A stretch of 64,000 nucleotides of DNA from MPNP01 sp965215545. Its GTDB lineage: Bacteria; Pseudomonadota; Alphaproteobacteria; Rhodobacterales; Rhodobacteraceae. The notes under the pieces are model-generated. The model did no database searches. It saw nothing but the letters and a program-made list of their open reading frames with translations, and was not told where the DNA came from. The stretch spans positions 2,108,001-2,172,000 of the forward strand of contig OZ244066.1 in the NCBI GenBank assembly GCA_965215545.1. Reading direction: 5' to 3'. Position numbers and translations under genes: made by a program. Shown here piece by piece: positions 35,201 through 43,912 of the stretch (the first letter of the stretch is position 1; the number at the start of each line of letters is the position of its first letter).

Positions 35201-35948
35201 GGTTACCATTGGTGATGATCGGGATGGCGGCCACATCATCCGGACCATCATAGGTCACGGGAACCTTGACAGCAAAGGCGCCGGTTGCCGATTGAACCTC
35301 ACCGGCGGCGATCAGCTGGTTGTTGCTGTTGAACGCCGTGATCAGCTCATAGGGCGTGACATCATAGGCCTCGAGCCGCATCGGCTCGATGATGACCTCA
35401 ACCATCTCAGATCGCTTGCCCGTGATCCCGACCTCCAGGACGGGGGCCAGGGATTCAATTTCCTCCTGGAGATTCTTGGCCACTGTCTGCATGGTGCGTT
35501 CAGGAAGGGAACCGGACAACACCACGATGATGATGGGGAACCTGGCCAGACTGAACTCTTCGATATTCGGATCACCGGCCTCGTCGGGAAATTCAGTTGC
35601 GGCCTGGCTGACCAGTTCCCGGATCTCTGCCAGGGTAGCCTCCCGATCCATCCCGAACTCGAACTGCAGGAAAATCCCCCCGTACCCCTCGGCGGCAACC
35701 GACTGCATGAAATCAAGTCCGTCAATCCCGTCGAGTTTCTCCTCAAGCGGCTTGACCAGAAGATTCTCACTGTCCTCGGCCGAAATGCCACTGAAGGGGA
35801 CGGAGATATAGAATCCCGGGAACTCGATATCCGGTGCTCCTTCCTTGGGCAGGCCAAAATAGGCCGCAATGCCCACACCGATGGACAGCAGCATGCTGGC
35901 AACCACCATGCGGGCGTGCGCTGCGGCCCAGTCGACGATCCGTACCAT
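32277..35948 (-). CDS. RND efflux pump permease, unusually long
   Basis: A 1223-residue inner-membrane transporter of the AcrB/HAE type; the usual length is about 1030. It has an N-terminal helix, periplasmic porter domains and the TM4 segment LILSVGMLVDSAIVVVELADR. The first Asp of the proton-relay pair is kept and the second is Ser. Extra length comes from about 100 residues between the two halves, with added hydrophobic segments around LLVGLFLLGLFGAAIATLNP, and from a Pro-rich C-terminal tail. The adaptor gene lies immediately upstream. No TolC-like gene is nearby. The substrate is unknown. Confidence 0.92.
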   Translation of the reverse strand: MVRIVDWAAAHARMVVASMLLSIGVGIAAYFGLPKEGAPDIEFPGFYISVPFSGISAEDSENLLVKPLEEKLDGIDGLDFMQSVAAEGYGGIFLQFEFGMDREATLAEIRELVSQAATEFPDEAGDPNIEEFSLARFPIIIVVLSGSLPERTMQTVAKNLQEEIESLAPVLEVGITGKRSEMVEVIIEPMRLEAYDVTPYELITAFNSNNQLIAAGEVQSATGAFAVKVPVTYDGPDDVAAIPIITNGNRVVKLGDVAEIYPTFEDRTGIARHNGEVTIALPVVKRKGFNIIETAKLVRERVTAIQSTWPADLQSALVIDFVHDRSVSVEAMISQLQGSVLTAVFMVMIVVLATLGIRSSILVGIAVPTSFLLCFTFLAILDIPISNIVMFGLILSVGMLVDSAIVVVELADRRMSEGSRPMTAYVEAAKRMFWPVISSTTTTLCAFLPMLFWPGMPGQFMGTLPITLIFVLSASLCVALIFLPVVGGVAARTGMRMAALSFSLTHLHWAVRILLVGLFLLGLFGAAIATLNPGLIFNGSLPFGPVYSSLPGAIVFSLSTIGLGISINALRPSLFQARLARRKRRTLFGLFIQLIVGNPVMPVVVIALTVAFTIMVFRLYATENHGVQFFVDTEPERANISVQAQGNLSLEEKDTLVRSVEDRILGTAGIASVYTTTGEGGLFNFGGQGPADTVGTIQLEFDLWENRQLMDEELRKAHVILNGIKDSLTDTPGIKTDISEEADGPQQGKPLQLRLKSANHDSLLQAASKVRQKFDDTVGLAFIDDSLPQPGIDWEVDIDVVKAGLYDADIATIGAIIQFVTRGMVVDTLRTDTSDEEIDIRVRFPEDDRLLSTLKDLRLRTSQGVVPFSNFLEIRPVRQFAEINRHNSERYVTINADIARGALNSEGRPVSANERIDYLTRWLTEDAALPPDVSWEWTGDREEQQESQTFLMYAFIGALGLMFAVLLAQFNSVYNSLLVLVAVILSTTGVLMGMLILEQPFSVIMTGIGIVSLAGIVVNNNIVLIDTYQDYARMMPRIEAIIRTAEVRIRPVMLTTVTTIAALTPMMLGWSLDFVNGGYTIDSPTALWWKQLASAIIFGLGTASVLTLVVTPSLLAIPVWLSRSGSRTSRIILTLLGGKGSRVSQDRALQRDVAQLKDVTLPWDHLQNVLMPVYPARNELLLRSSDRGLPGAPKSNPHPTPGHPSPTDPSPEPDPPGRPPPRS

Positions 35949-35950
35949 GG

Positions 35951-37060
35951 TCAGCTTGTCGCGCGTCGTGGATCGATGGCGCTGCCATCAGTGATATATT
36001 CGTGACCGACGATGATCAGTTCGATTTCGTCGGGCAACCCGGACACCCAGGCCCCCTCCTCTGAGTCGCGGACAATCTCGACCGGCATGAATCGGGCTGT
36101 CTCGCCGTTGGCTGTCTGCACGCCCAACCGCCCGGCGTCATTCAGCGTCAATGAGGATTTTGGAATCAGGTGGGCGCCGATCATGCCGGCATCGATGAGG
36201 ATTTCCACTGACGTGCCATCCCGGATTGACAGATCTTCGTTGGCGACCGTGATCTCGGTCCGAAAGGTCTTTGTGCCCGGATCGCCGATCCGCGAGATGA
36301 ACGTCACTGTCCCCGTCACCTCACGTCCATTGACCAGCTGCGCCCGGGCCAGCCGGCCCGTGGCAATCCTGTCAACATCCGTTTCCGCGACGTAACCAAC
36401 GAATTTGATGGGATCCAGTTGGATGATGGTGGCACACAGGCCGCCGTGCTGCAGGAGTGACCCGATCTCGGCCGCATCGGATTCCAGCAGGCCGTCGAAC
36501 GGGGCCCGGATCGTCAATCGACCGATCTCCTTCTCGGCCAGCTCGACAGCCAGTCGTGCTGCCCGGACCGCCGCCTCCGCTGTGATCCGGCTGGTCTCGG
36601 TGCCAAATCCCTCATCAGCCAGTTCATTGGCCCGGTAGGCATCGCCCTCGGCATTCTTCAGAGTCGTGCGGGCTTCGGCCAGTTCAATGGCCCGGGTGCC
36701 GGGATCCAGCTCGCAGACGACCTGCCCCTCCTCAACCGATGATCCCTTGCGCAGGGGTTCCGTGAGGACCAGACCGGAGGTCTCGGACCGCAATTCAACA
36801 TAGCGCGCTGCCTCGGTGTTGCCACGAAGGGGAATGCCGGTGGGGACTTTCCGGGCCGATGATGGCATCACGATGACCGGAACAGGACCGGTCACGATCT
36901 CAGGTCCGGGGGGTGGGGATGGAGCCCCCCCACTGTCCTCGACCGTCCCGACGCTGGCCGTCTCGCGGCCAACCAGGGAAAAGACCGTGTCACGGTTCAG
37001 GACCAGCATGCCCAGGCTGATGGCGATGATGGATGCTGTGAGTGTCGGTAATATGCGCAT
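35951..37060 (-). CDS. RND periplasmic adaptor (HlyD-type membrane fusion protein)
   Basis: A 369-residue adaptor with an N-terminal signal anchor (LPTLTASIIAISLGMLVL), a lipoyl-like pair of half-motifs (SGLVLTEPLRKGSSVEEGQVV and APFDGLLESDAAEIGSLL), a short coiled coil between them, and a beta-barrel part (GTVTFISRIGDPGTKTFRTE). It joins the RND pump encoded two bases downstream. ATG 37060 (MRILPTL) is preferred over a longer frame that begins before the likely promoter. Confidence 0.92.
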   Translation of the reverse strand: MRILPTLTASIIAISLGMLVLNRDTVFSLVGRETASVGTVEDSGGAPSPPPGPEIVTGPVPVIVMPSSARKVPTGIPLRGNTEAARYVELRSETSGLVLTEPLRKGSSVEEGQVVCELDPGTRAIELAEARTTLKNAEGDAYRANELADEGFGTETSRITAEAAVRAARLAVELAEKEIGRLTIRAPFDGLLESDAAEIGSLLQHGGLCATIIQLDPIKFVGYVAETDVDRIATGRLARAQLVNGREVTGTVTFISRIGDPGTKTFRTEITVANEDLSIRDGTSVEILIDAGMIGAHLIPKSSLTLNDAGRLGVQTANGETARFMPVEIVRDSEEGAWVSGLPDEIELIIVGHEYITDGSAIDPRRATS

Positions 37061-37430
37061 CTTCAGCGTACCCTGTCCCGAGTGACGATATAGGACAAAA
37101 TGTGCCAATAACAAGAATCAGCCTGGCCGGATCGCGGTCTCCGATCCCTGGACTCGCGGTTGTCCGGACCCGGCCAGGGCCGCCCTCACCAGACTCTCAG
37201 GGTCGGGTGAAGGCCCAGATGACGGATGCAGAACTTGTCCGGGATGCCATTGGTCCGGTTGAATTGCGCTGGCGGAAACCATAGTCAGGCATCCTGATCA
37301 AGATCGGGTATTGACCCGCTTTCCGTTGCCCAGTGGAGTGGGTGGCAGTCCCTTTCCGTGCATGGATGGGGTCGGCAGCAGGTGATGGAGTCAATCCGAC
37401 AGTGAGTGGGGAAACAGTCAAGGGCCCGCC
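37061..37430. other. Divergent intergenic region, adaptor / YfgM-like gene
   Basis: About 370 bases between two divergent starts. On the minus strand TTGTTA, 16 bases and TATATC (about 37085-37112) form a possible promoter for the adaptor-pump operon. No clear operator palindrome or regulator gene is seen. An AAGGG lies about eight bases before the plus-strand GTG at 37431. Confidence 0.4.
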
Positions 37431-38162
37431 GTGAGCAATCCTGAATCCTTTATTTCCGAAGTGTCCGAGGAGCTGCGGCGCGACCGCCTGTATGCACTCT
37501 TTCGCAAATGGGCATGGCTGCCGGCCCTGCTCGTCATCCTGGTCGTGGCGACGGCAGGCTGGCGTGAATGGTCGATCAGTCAGCATCAGGCCAGGGCCCA
37601 GGCGTTCGGGGATGCCTTGCTTGCCCTGGCCGCCATTGAGGACCCGGTGGAACGCTCAGCCGCCTTTGTCGATCTCTATGCCAGCGACACCGAGGCCGAT
37701 GCCAAGGCGTTGGCCCGGATTTATGAGGCCGGGATCCTGCAGGAAGAGGGACAGACCGAACCGGCCATCGAGCGCTTGCAGGAGGTGACCGCCGACCCCG
37801 CGGTCAGTCCGGTCTATCTCGATCTTGCCCTGCTCAAGAGCCTCCAGTTCGGCCAGGATCATCTCGATGCTGGTGCCGTGGGAGAAGCCCTTGATCAGCT
37901 CACCATCGCCGGGCGTCCGTTCCGTCTGCTGGCCCAGGAGATCGAGGCCATGCATCACTTTGACGCCGGTCGTCGGATGGAAGCGATCATGCTCATGGAA
38001 TCCATGCTTTCGGATGCCGAGATTACACCGGAACAGACCGGTCGGCTGCGCCTGTTTCTTGCCTCGATCGGCCACGATGTCGATGGTGACAGGCCAGATG
38101 CAAGCGATGGATCAGACGCGGGCAATGCGTCCGATGAAGGGAATGCGTCCAGTGACCGATAG
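37431..38162 (+). CDS. YfgM-like membrane-anchored TPR protein
   Basis: A 243-residue protein with a cytoplasmic N-terminus, one membrane helix (LPALLVILVVATAGWREW) and a periplasmic helical domain of TPR_21 type (LARIYEAGILQEEGQTEPAIERLQEV). Its acidic tail is rich in Asp, Ser and Gly. YfgM works with SecYEG and periplasmic chaperones, and it is usually next to bamB and der, as here. GTG 37431 is used. The end overlaps the predicted bamB start. Confidence 0.88.
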   Translation: MSNPESFISEVSEELRRDRLYALFRKWAWLPALLVILVVATAGWREWSISQHQARAQAFGDALLALAAIEDPVERSAAFVDLYASDTEADAKALARIYEAGILQEEGQTEPAIERLQEVTADPAVSPVYLDLALLKSLQFGQDHLDAGAVGEALDQLTIAGRPFRLLAQEIEAMHHFDAGRRMEAIMLMESMLSDAEITPEQTGRLRLFLASIGHDVDGDRPDASDGSDAGNASDEGNASSDR

Positions 38163-39534
38163 TCCGGCAAAGGTGTGGCCGCAGCAGGCCCTGCCGGTGA
38201 TGCTCGCTGGCCTCGTCCTGGTTCTGGCAGGCTGTGATCAGGAAGAAAAACTGCCAGGAGTCCGGATTGACCCCCGGGTCCCGCTCGACCGGACCGCCCA
38301 TCTCGTCTCGCCGGTCACCGGGACCGAGATCAGCAATTTCGAATACAACCCGATCCAGAACCGGGCCGAGCCCTTCGCCCCGCCCGCTGCCATCGTCAAC
38401 GCCGAGTGGAGCCATGTCAATGGCAATGCCCGCCATGCAGGCTTCCATCCACAATTGGACAGCAATCTGAGCCCGGTCTGGAGCGTCCGCATCGGCGAAG
38501 GCAATTCCAGGCGGAAACAGATCAGTGCCGAACCGATCGTTGCCGAAGACCTCATCTTTGTCATGGACAGTGTCTCGCAGCTGTCGGCCTACACCCTTGC
38601 CGGTGTCCGCCGATGGACAAGGGATCTTGCCGGCCCCTCCGATCCCGATGGTCAGATCGGGTCGGGAGGGATGGCCTATGCCGACGGGACCCTCTTTGTG
38701 ACGACTGAAGCCGGAACCCTCCATCTGATTGAGGCCAGCAGCGGCCGGACCATCCGGCATCAGAAATTTGAGGCCCCGGCCCCCTATCCACCGGCAGCCG
38801 CTGATGGCCGGGTCTATGTCATCACGGCTGATGGCAAGGGATGGGGGGTCAACGCCGCCAATGACAGGTTGCTCTGGACTGTTGCCGGCGGGTTGACGAA
38901 TGTTGTTCTCTCGGGGGGTGTCAGCCCGGCCATTGCCGGTTCCACCACGATCATGCCCCTCATCTCCGGTCAGATTGTCAGCGTTGACAATCGGTCCGGC
39001 GGCATCAACTGGCGGGCCTATACCGGAGGCTCGAGTGCCTCCGAACCCAAGGCGTTCCTGCTTGGTCTCTCGGGTGCCCCACTGGTTGACGGCGGATCTG
39101 TCTATGCGGCAACACTTGCCGGTCGGGTCCTCAGGATCAATGCGGCGGATGGCTCGTTTGTCTGGGAACGGAACCTTGGTGCCAGCGATACGATGTGGCT
39201 GGCCGGTGGATCACTCTTTCTCGTGTCCGACGACAGTAAACTCACCCGGATGAGTGCGGCGGATGGCTCGATTATCTGGCAACAGCAATTGCCTCATTTT
39301 GTTCAGGACAGACCGCGCCGGCGCAAGAACGTTCACGTCAATTACGGTCCGGTCCTGGCCGGTGGACGCTTGCACGTGACCTCATCGAATGGCAGCCGGT
39401 ACGAATACGCGCCTGTCGATGGGGCCTTGCTTGTTGAATCGGCACTGTCCGGCGGTGCAGCCACACCACCGGTCGTGGCGCGTGGCATGATGTTCCTTGT
39501 GACCGCCGATGGTGTCCTGCGGGCCTATCGCTGA
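38152..39534 (+). CDS. bamB: Outer membrane assembly lipoprotein BamB
   Basis: A 460-residue lipoprotein with signal sequence and lipobox LVLAGC, then a PQQ-type beta-propeller. The repeated blades contain IFVMDSVSQLSAYTLAGVRRW, LFVTTEAGTLHLIEASSGRT, VYAATLAGRVLRINAADGS and FLVTADGVLRAYR-like segments. BamB is part of the BAM complex that inserts outer-membrane proteins. GTG 38152 fits the AAGGGA ribosome site; ATG 38143 is possible but too close to it. Order yfgM-bamB-der is conserved in Proteobacteria. Confidence 0.93.
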   Translation: MTDSPAKVWPQQALPVMLAGLVLVLAGCDQEEKLPGVRIDPRVPLDRTAHLVSPVTGTEISNFEYNPIQNRAEPFAPPAAIVNAEWSHVNGNARHAGFHPQLDSNLSPVWSVRIGEGNSRRKQISAEPIVAEDLIFVMDSVSQLSAYTLAGVRRWTRDLAGPSDPDGQIGSGGMAYADGTLFVTTEAGTLHLIEASSGRTIRHQKFEAPAPYPPAAADGRVYVITADGKGWGVNAANDRLLWTVAGGLTNVVLSGGVSPAIAGSTTIMPLISGQIVSVDNRSGGINWRAYTGGSSASEPKAFLLGLSGAPLVDGGSVYAATLAGRVLRINAADGSFVWERNLGASDTMWLAGGSLFLVSDDSKLTRMSAADGSIIWQQQLPHFVQDRPRRRKNVHVNYGPVLAGGRLHVTSSNGSRYEYAPVDGALLVESALSGGAATPPVVARGMMFLVTADGVLRAYR

Positions 39535-39695
39535 CCGGCCTGGGCCGACCGGGTCATGCCGGGCTGCAGCAACAGTCACACGGATGGCGCGGCCCCGAGC
39601 CCAGCTGCCTGAAAGGCCGGACCCGGCCAGGTCTCGGGACTGACCATGCTTGCTCGGCCCCCCATCTGCGGCGCCGCGACCCGCCAGGCTGGCCC

Positions 39696-41066
39696 ATGAC
39701 CCTGTTGAGCATCGCCATTGTCGGTCGGGCCAATGTGGGCAAGTCGACCCTGTTCAATCGCCTTGCCGTCAAGGGCCGGGCCCTGGTCCACAATGAGCCC
39801 GGAGTTACCCGGGATGTCCGGGAAGCCGATGGCAGACTCGGTGATCTCCACTTTCGTATTGCCGACACCGCTGGCCTCGAGACCCATCCTGACGATGACT
39901 ATGCCGACAGTGTCCGGGCCCTGACCCATCGGGCTGTCAGGGATGCCGATCTTGCCCTGCTGGTTGTCGATGCGCGCAGTGGACTGCTGCCGGCTGACCA
40001 GGAGATCGCCCGCTTCCTGCACAAAGCGGGCCAGTCCTGCCGGATTGTGGCCAACAAATGTGATCAGGGACCGGGCAGTCTCGATCTCAGTGAGTTTTTC
40101 ACCTGCGGGTTTGGTGAGCCGATTGCACTCTCGGCCGAGCATGCGGTTGGGTTTGCCGATCTCTATCAGACCCTCAGCACCTTCCATTCGGCCCGCAGGG
40201 GGCCGCAGGACCCGCCGGGGTCCCAGGTGATCGATGCGGCCACCGAGAGGTCGGACCCGCCGATCAGGGTTGCCATTCTCGGGCGGCCCAATGTCGGCAA
40301 ATCCTCCCTGATCAACCGGATTCTTGGCACGGAGCGGTTGCTGACCGCCGACAGGCCCGGCACAACCCGGGATGCCATTGCCTTTCCAGTTACCTGGTTC
40401 GACCAGGATATGGAGATCCATGATACGGCCGGTTTGCGCAAACGCGCCAGGGTCACCGATCGGCTGGAAACCCTTGCCAATCAGGACGGTCTGCGGGCGG
40501 TGCGGTTTTCAGACGTCGTTGTGGTCATGATGGATGCCCAGCAGCCCCTTGAGACCCAGGATCTGCGCATTGCCAGTCTTGCCGAACAGGAGGGGCGGGC
40601 GGTCGTCATCGCCATCAACAAATGGGACCTCGTTGCCGACCCGACCGCACTCGCAGGGCAACTCCGCGACCGCCTCCGCGACCGCCTCCCCAAACTCAGG
40701 GGTGCACCGCTCGTGACACTGTCGGCCCTGACCGGTCGGGGCTGTGCAGCGCTCCATGCCGCCATCACCGAATCCCACACCATCTGGAACACCCGGGTCG
40801 CCACCGGGGCTCTCAACCGCTGGCTGCAGGATGCCACCTGCCAGCACCCACCCCCCCTTGCCAGGGGGCGCCGGGTCCGACTGCGCTACATCACCCAGGT
40901 CAAGGCAAGGCCGCCGTGCTTCGTCATCAAGTGTTCCCGCCCCCGGGCCATCAATGCCGCCTATCGCCGTTATCTGATCAATGGTCTTCGCGAGCGGTTC
41001 TCGCTCCCGGGAACCCCCATCCGCCTCCACCTTCGCTCTGCTGCTGACGACAATCCCTACGTCTGA
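39696..41066 (+). CDS. der: Ribosome biogenesis GTPase Der (EngA)
   Basis: A 456-residue protein with two tandem GTPase domains. G1 motifs are GRANVGKST and GRPNVGKSS; DTAG occurs in both; NKxD appears as NKCD and NKWD. A C-terminal KH-like domain (VRLRYITQVKARPPCFVIKCS shown in part) binds rRNA. Der is needed for 50S ribosome assembly. The length is normal. It follows bamB by 161 bases. Confidence 0.97.
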   Translation: MTLLSIAIVGRANVGKSTLFNRLAVKGRALVHNEPGVTRDVREADGRLGDLHFRIADTAGLETHPDDDYADSVRALTHRAVRDADLALLVVDARSGLLPADQEIARFLHKAGQSCRIVANKCDQGPGSLDLSEFFTCGFGEPIALSAEHAVGFADLYQTLSTFHSARRGPQDPPGSQVIDAATERSDPPIRVAILGRPNVGKSSLINRILGTERLLTADRPGTTRDAIAFPVTWFDQDMEIHDTAGLRKRARVTDRLETLANQDGLRAVRFSDVVVVMMDAQQPLETQDLRIASLAEQEGRAVVIAINKWDLVADPTALAGQLRDRLRDRLPKLRGAPLVTLSALTGRGCAALHAAITESHTIWNTRVATGALNRWLQDATCQHPPPLARGRRVRLRYITQVKARPPCFVIKCSRPRAINAAYRRYLINGLRERFSLPGTPIRLHLRSAADDNPYV

Positions 41067-41117
41067 ACCGACCCCTGATCGTGTTGCCGATCGACGGTGC
41101 AGCAGGGCACCAGACCA

Positions 41118-41837
41118 TCACGGATCAGGAGTCCTGGCCGGGGCCAGAGTGAGTTGATCGAGCAGACGCTCGGCTTCGGCGGTGGGGCTGGCAAGGCTGT
41201 CCGTGACCAGCCCCGGATGCCGCTTGCGCAGGGACCGGGTGGCCATGCGCCGGGGCTGGAGGATGTGGATGCGGGGGCCAATCCGCTGACACTCCTGCTG
41301 CCAGCGGCGGGCCAGGGCAATCTGGGCGGCTTTGCTGGACCCATAGCTCCCGGCGAACTTTCCCTCTTCATGGATGTCCTCGAAAAACAGCACCGTGCTG
41401 TTGGCATCAAGGAGGGATTCAGAGTGCCGGACCAGCTGGGCTGTGGCCAGGACGTTGACCTGCAGGGAGCGGGCAAGGTCCTCTGGATCGATATGGGGGA
41501 CCGGAGCCAGGGGTGTGGCATGCACGGCGGCATGAATGACAAGATCGAGCCGTTCCCAACGGTTGGAGAGGATGGCCATGAACGCCGTGATGGATCCGGT
41601 ATCGGCAAGGTCCAGGACCGCGAGCGAGACCCATCCTCCCTGGGCCTCGATCGCTTCCTTGAGGTCGTCAAGGGCACCGGGTGTGCGGGCAACTGCCAGA
41701 ATGCCATATCCCCTGGCCGCCAGAGCCAGGGCACAGGCCCGTCCCAACCCACCAGTGGCACCGACAACGAGGGCAACCCGTCGCGCAGGCCCCGGGGATG
41801 CCGTGGGGGCAGGATCCGGCGCAGGGGCTGACATCAT
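41118..41837 (-). CDS. SDR-family oxidoreductase, classical site
   Basis: A 239-residue SDR with the NAD(P) loop VGATGGLGRACALALA, AAVHATPLAPV where NAG normally sits, and the catalytic YGSSK (YxxxK). It resembles the YciK/FabG-like SDR found next to purF in many Alphaproteobacteria. The substrate is unknown. It converges with der and lies 59 bases downstream of cvpA on the same strand. purF, which usually stands between them, is absent. Confidence 0.88.
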   Translation of the reverse strand: MMSAPAPDPAPTASPGPARRVALVVGATGGLGRACALALAARGYGILAVARTPGALDDLKEAIEAQGGWVSLAVLDLADTGSITAFMAILSNRWERLDLVIHAAVHATPLAPVPHIDPEDLARSLQVNVLATAQLVRHSESLLDANSTVLFFEDIHEEGKFAGSYGSSKAAQIALARRWQQECQRIGPRIHILQPRRMATRSLRKRHPGLVTDSLASPTAEAERLLDQLTLAPARTPDP

Positions 41838-41896
41838 CGGTGGGTGGGCCGGGCTCTGCCTGCCCGACTGTGGACATCACAGGTCATGCGGACCGG

Positions 41897-42568
41897 TCAG
41901 TTCCCGGACTCGACGGCAGGTGGTTCGGCATCCGGGGGGAGATCGGGAAGAATCTCCTCAGGGACTTCGATTGCGGGCAGTTCGGGCGGTGTGGTGATGT
42001 TGTGATCGCAGGTCGACATCAGGTTGCTGTAGGAATTGAGGATCCATCTGGGGGGTTCACTGAGATCGGGTGTGCGTTCGGCCAGGGCAGAGCTGAGGTT
42101 TTCGAAGACCTCGGCGGATCGTGAGGTCGAGATCGAGTCATAGACCGTACCGGCCGGCATGACCGATTGATTGATGATGAGCAGGATTGACACGATGATG
42201 AACCCCCGCAGGGCGCCGAACACAAGGCCAAGATAGCGGTCGAGGGCACTGAGAATGGGCAGTTTCATCAGGGTCGTGATGAATGTTGTCAGCATGGACC
42301 AGACCAGCAGGCTGAGGGCAAAGCAGATCGTGAATGACAGGACCATCGAGAGTTCGCAACTCGATTGCAGAAGGGGTCCGATATAACCGATATTGCCGAG
42401 ATGGGGGTTCAGCAGGGGCGCGGTGAAGTACGCCGCGAAGGTCGCGAAGACCCAGCCGATGACTGACATCGTCTCGCGCACGAGTCCACGGTTCAACGAC
42501 ATCAGCATCGAGGCAAGGATGACACCAAGCGAGATGAAGTCGAAGGTGCCGAGGTTCAGAGTGTCCAT
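41897..42568 (-). CDS. cvpA: CvpA-family membrane protein
   Basis: A 223-residue protein with four predicted membrane helices. It opens with FDFISLGVILASMLMSLNRGLVRE, the CvpA signature, and has a Pro/Glu-rich tail. Family members are linked to colicin V production and to envelope stress, and are usually encoded in radA-cvpA-purF. ATG 42568 has a GGAGGTGGG ribosome site. Here both radA and purF are missing from their usual places. Confidence 0.9.
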   Translation of the reverse strand: MDTLNLGTFDFISLGVILASMLMSLNRGLVRETMSVIGWVFATFAAYFTAPLLNPHLGNIGYIGPLLQSSCELSMVLSFTICFALSLLVWSMLTTFITTLMKLPILSALDRYLGLVFGALRGFIIVSILLIINQSVMPAGTVYDSISTSRSAEVFENLSSALAERTPDLSEPPRWILNSYSNLMSTCDHNITTPPELPAIEVPEEILPDLPPDAEPPAVESGN

Positions 42569-42767
42569 CCCCACCTCCGGATCTGCTCGCCCGCCATGCC
42601 ACGATGCCGGGCCTCACACTGCCATGCCAAACAACTGCAACCGGAATTCATTGTTATCCGATCCGGCCAAACCGTGGCAAGAGTAGCAGAGACTTGGCAA
42701 TCGAGGCAAGGAATCAATCGCCCTTGAGCCTGCAGTCCGCATGACGGTCCCTGCTCCCGCCCAGCGG

Positions 42768-42923
42768 TCAGGCCCGGTGCTCTGCGAATCGGAAGACGGT
42801 GCGGAGATGGGCCGAGTCGTCCTGAATCGTGATCCGATGACAGTCGTGGGCCTGCCAGCGGACACTCTCCCGATCGATATCGGCAATCGTGGCAGCAGCC
42901 AGGGCGACCGGGCCGCCATCCAT
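42768..42923 (-). CDS. Possible 51-residue ORF or gene remnant
   Basis: Reads MDGGPVALAAATIADIDRES, then VRWQAHDCHRITIQDDSAHL and ends TVFRFAEHRA. The composition is protein-like, in contrast to the Ser/Pro/Arg-rich extension upstream in the same frame. It might be a small gene or the 3' end of a decayed one. No ribosome site at a proper distance and no family recognised. Confidence 0.3.
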   Translation of the reverse strand: MDGGPVALAAATIADIDRESVRWQAHDCHRITIQDDSAHLRTVFRFAEHRA

Positions 42924-43427
42924 CCCTTCAAGGAAACTGCGAAAGGAAGCCCTGACAGGGCCGGGGCTTCCCGAGACTGCGGATTTCCAAATGCTGCAAG
43001 CCGGACCGTGTGTATCGGGCCGGCTGCTGCCCCCAAGGCCACATGATGCAGACAGCCGCTGATTGGACGAGGGCGTCCGGGTGGGGTGCCAGGCAGCGCG
43101 ATTGGCTGAGGCAGTTCGGGTGCAAAGGCAGCCTGACCACCGACAAACGCGTCTGAGCAACGCAGGATTTGTCGCAGATGGTCGGTCTCGATGACATTTG
43201 CAGTAGAGTGGGTGGTGAAGCATCTGCGAGATTGAGTTCATGCTGGGGCGGACTTGACGTGCCGGTAATTGTTGAGGGGGCCTGCAGCGATGTGAACCCT
43301 GACATCGCCCACAATGCTTTGTTGACCAGGCAGGTTGATCCTTGGGATTATTTGAATGTGAGGCCTGTGGGGTCGTCATCCCGCAGTTCTGATGATTCTA
43401 ACGCAGACCGAGCTGTACGGGGAGGGT
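42924..43427. other. Gene-poor stretch where radA would be expected
   Basis: About 500 bases with no convincing gene. Frames open on both strands are low in protein character. No trace of RadA motifs (zinc finger, Walker A, KNRFG) was found in any frame between cvpA and mlaF. Confidence 0.45.
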
Positions 43428-43511
43428 ATGAACATGATTACAGCGCAGATGTCAGACCGCTTCCAGGTCGTCAAACTGCCCTCATCCACCAGCAGGAATG
43501 GATTTCCGTAA
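43428..43511 (+). CDS. 27-residue leader ORF, AbrB-like start
   Basis: Reads MNMITAQMSDRFQVVKLP and ends SRNGFP, with a strong GGGGAGGG ribosome site five bases upstream. ITAQMSDRFQVV resembles the first strand of AbrB/SpoVT-type antitoxins (sDRfQVViPk). It may be a truncated antitoxin remnant or a short leader. The stop (TAA) is two bases before the ATG of the next gene, which lacks its own ribosome site, so coupling is likely. Confidence 0.4.
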   Translation: MNMITAQMSDRFQVVKLPSSTSRNGFP

Positions 43512-43513
43512 CC

Positions 43514-43912
43514 ATGGCTGTTGCCATGTCAACCCCCAAGGTTTCGCAGGCACTCGGGACATGGCTGCAAGAAGCCCTGCAGCAGATGGCAGAGAGCCGC
43601 GAAATCGCTGTCGATGAGGGCCTGTCCCCTCCCTCAGACATTGTGATCCGGAAGACCGAAGCGCTTTTGCATGAAATGTCAGGATGCATTGGATCTGTAC
43701 CCGACGTCTACCCGATGCACGATTCCAGTCTGGCCATCGACTTCCGCACGCCGGATGGCCGGAGCGGGGTGCTGTTCATCATCGACCAGGATGGATCGGG
43801 TGCGCTGTTCTATCCGACACGGGGTCAGGATGGATGGACCTCGGTTGAGGATGCCACGGATCTGTTCAAGGGCCGGGGGGCTGACGAACTGAAGCGGGCA
43901 GGGATCCGGTAG
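43514..43912 (+). CDS. Unknown protein (132 residues)
   Basis: Begins MAVAMSTPKVSQALGTWLQE, has a helical first half and a second half with HDSSLAIDFRTPDGRSGVLF, IIDQDGSGALFYPT and a final ELKRAGIR. It is soluble, without signal or cysteine pairs apart from one Cys. The sequence has normal coding character and probably folds as helix plus beta sheet. I do not recognise the family. ATG 43514 or 43526 could be the start; both rely on coupling to the leader ORF. Confidence 0.65.
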   Translation: MAVAMSTPKVSQALGTWLQEALQQMAESREIAVDEGLSPPSDIVIRKTEALLHEMSGCIGSVPDVYPMHDSSLAIDFRTPDGRSGVLFIIDQDGSGALFYPTRGQDGWTSVEDATDLFKGRGADELKRAGIR

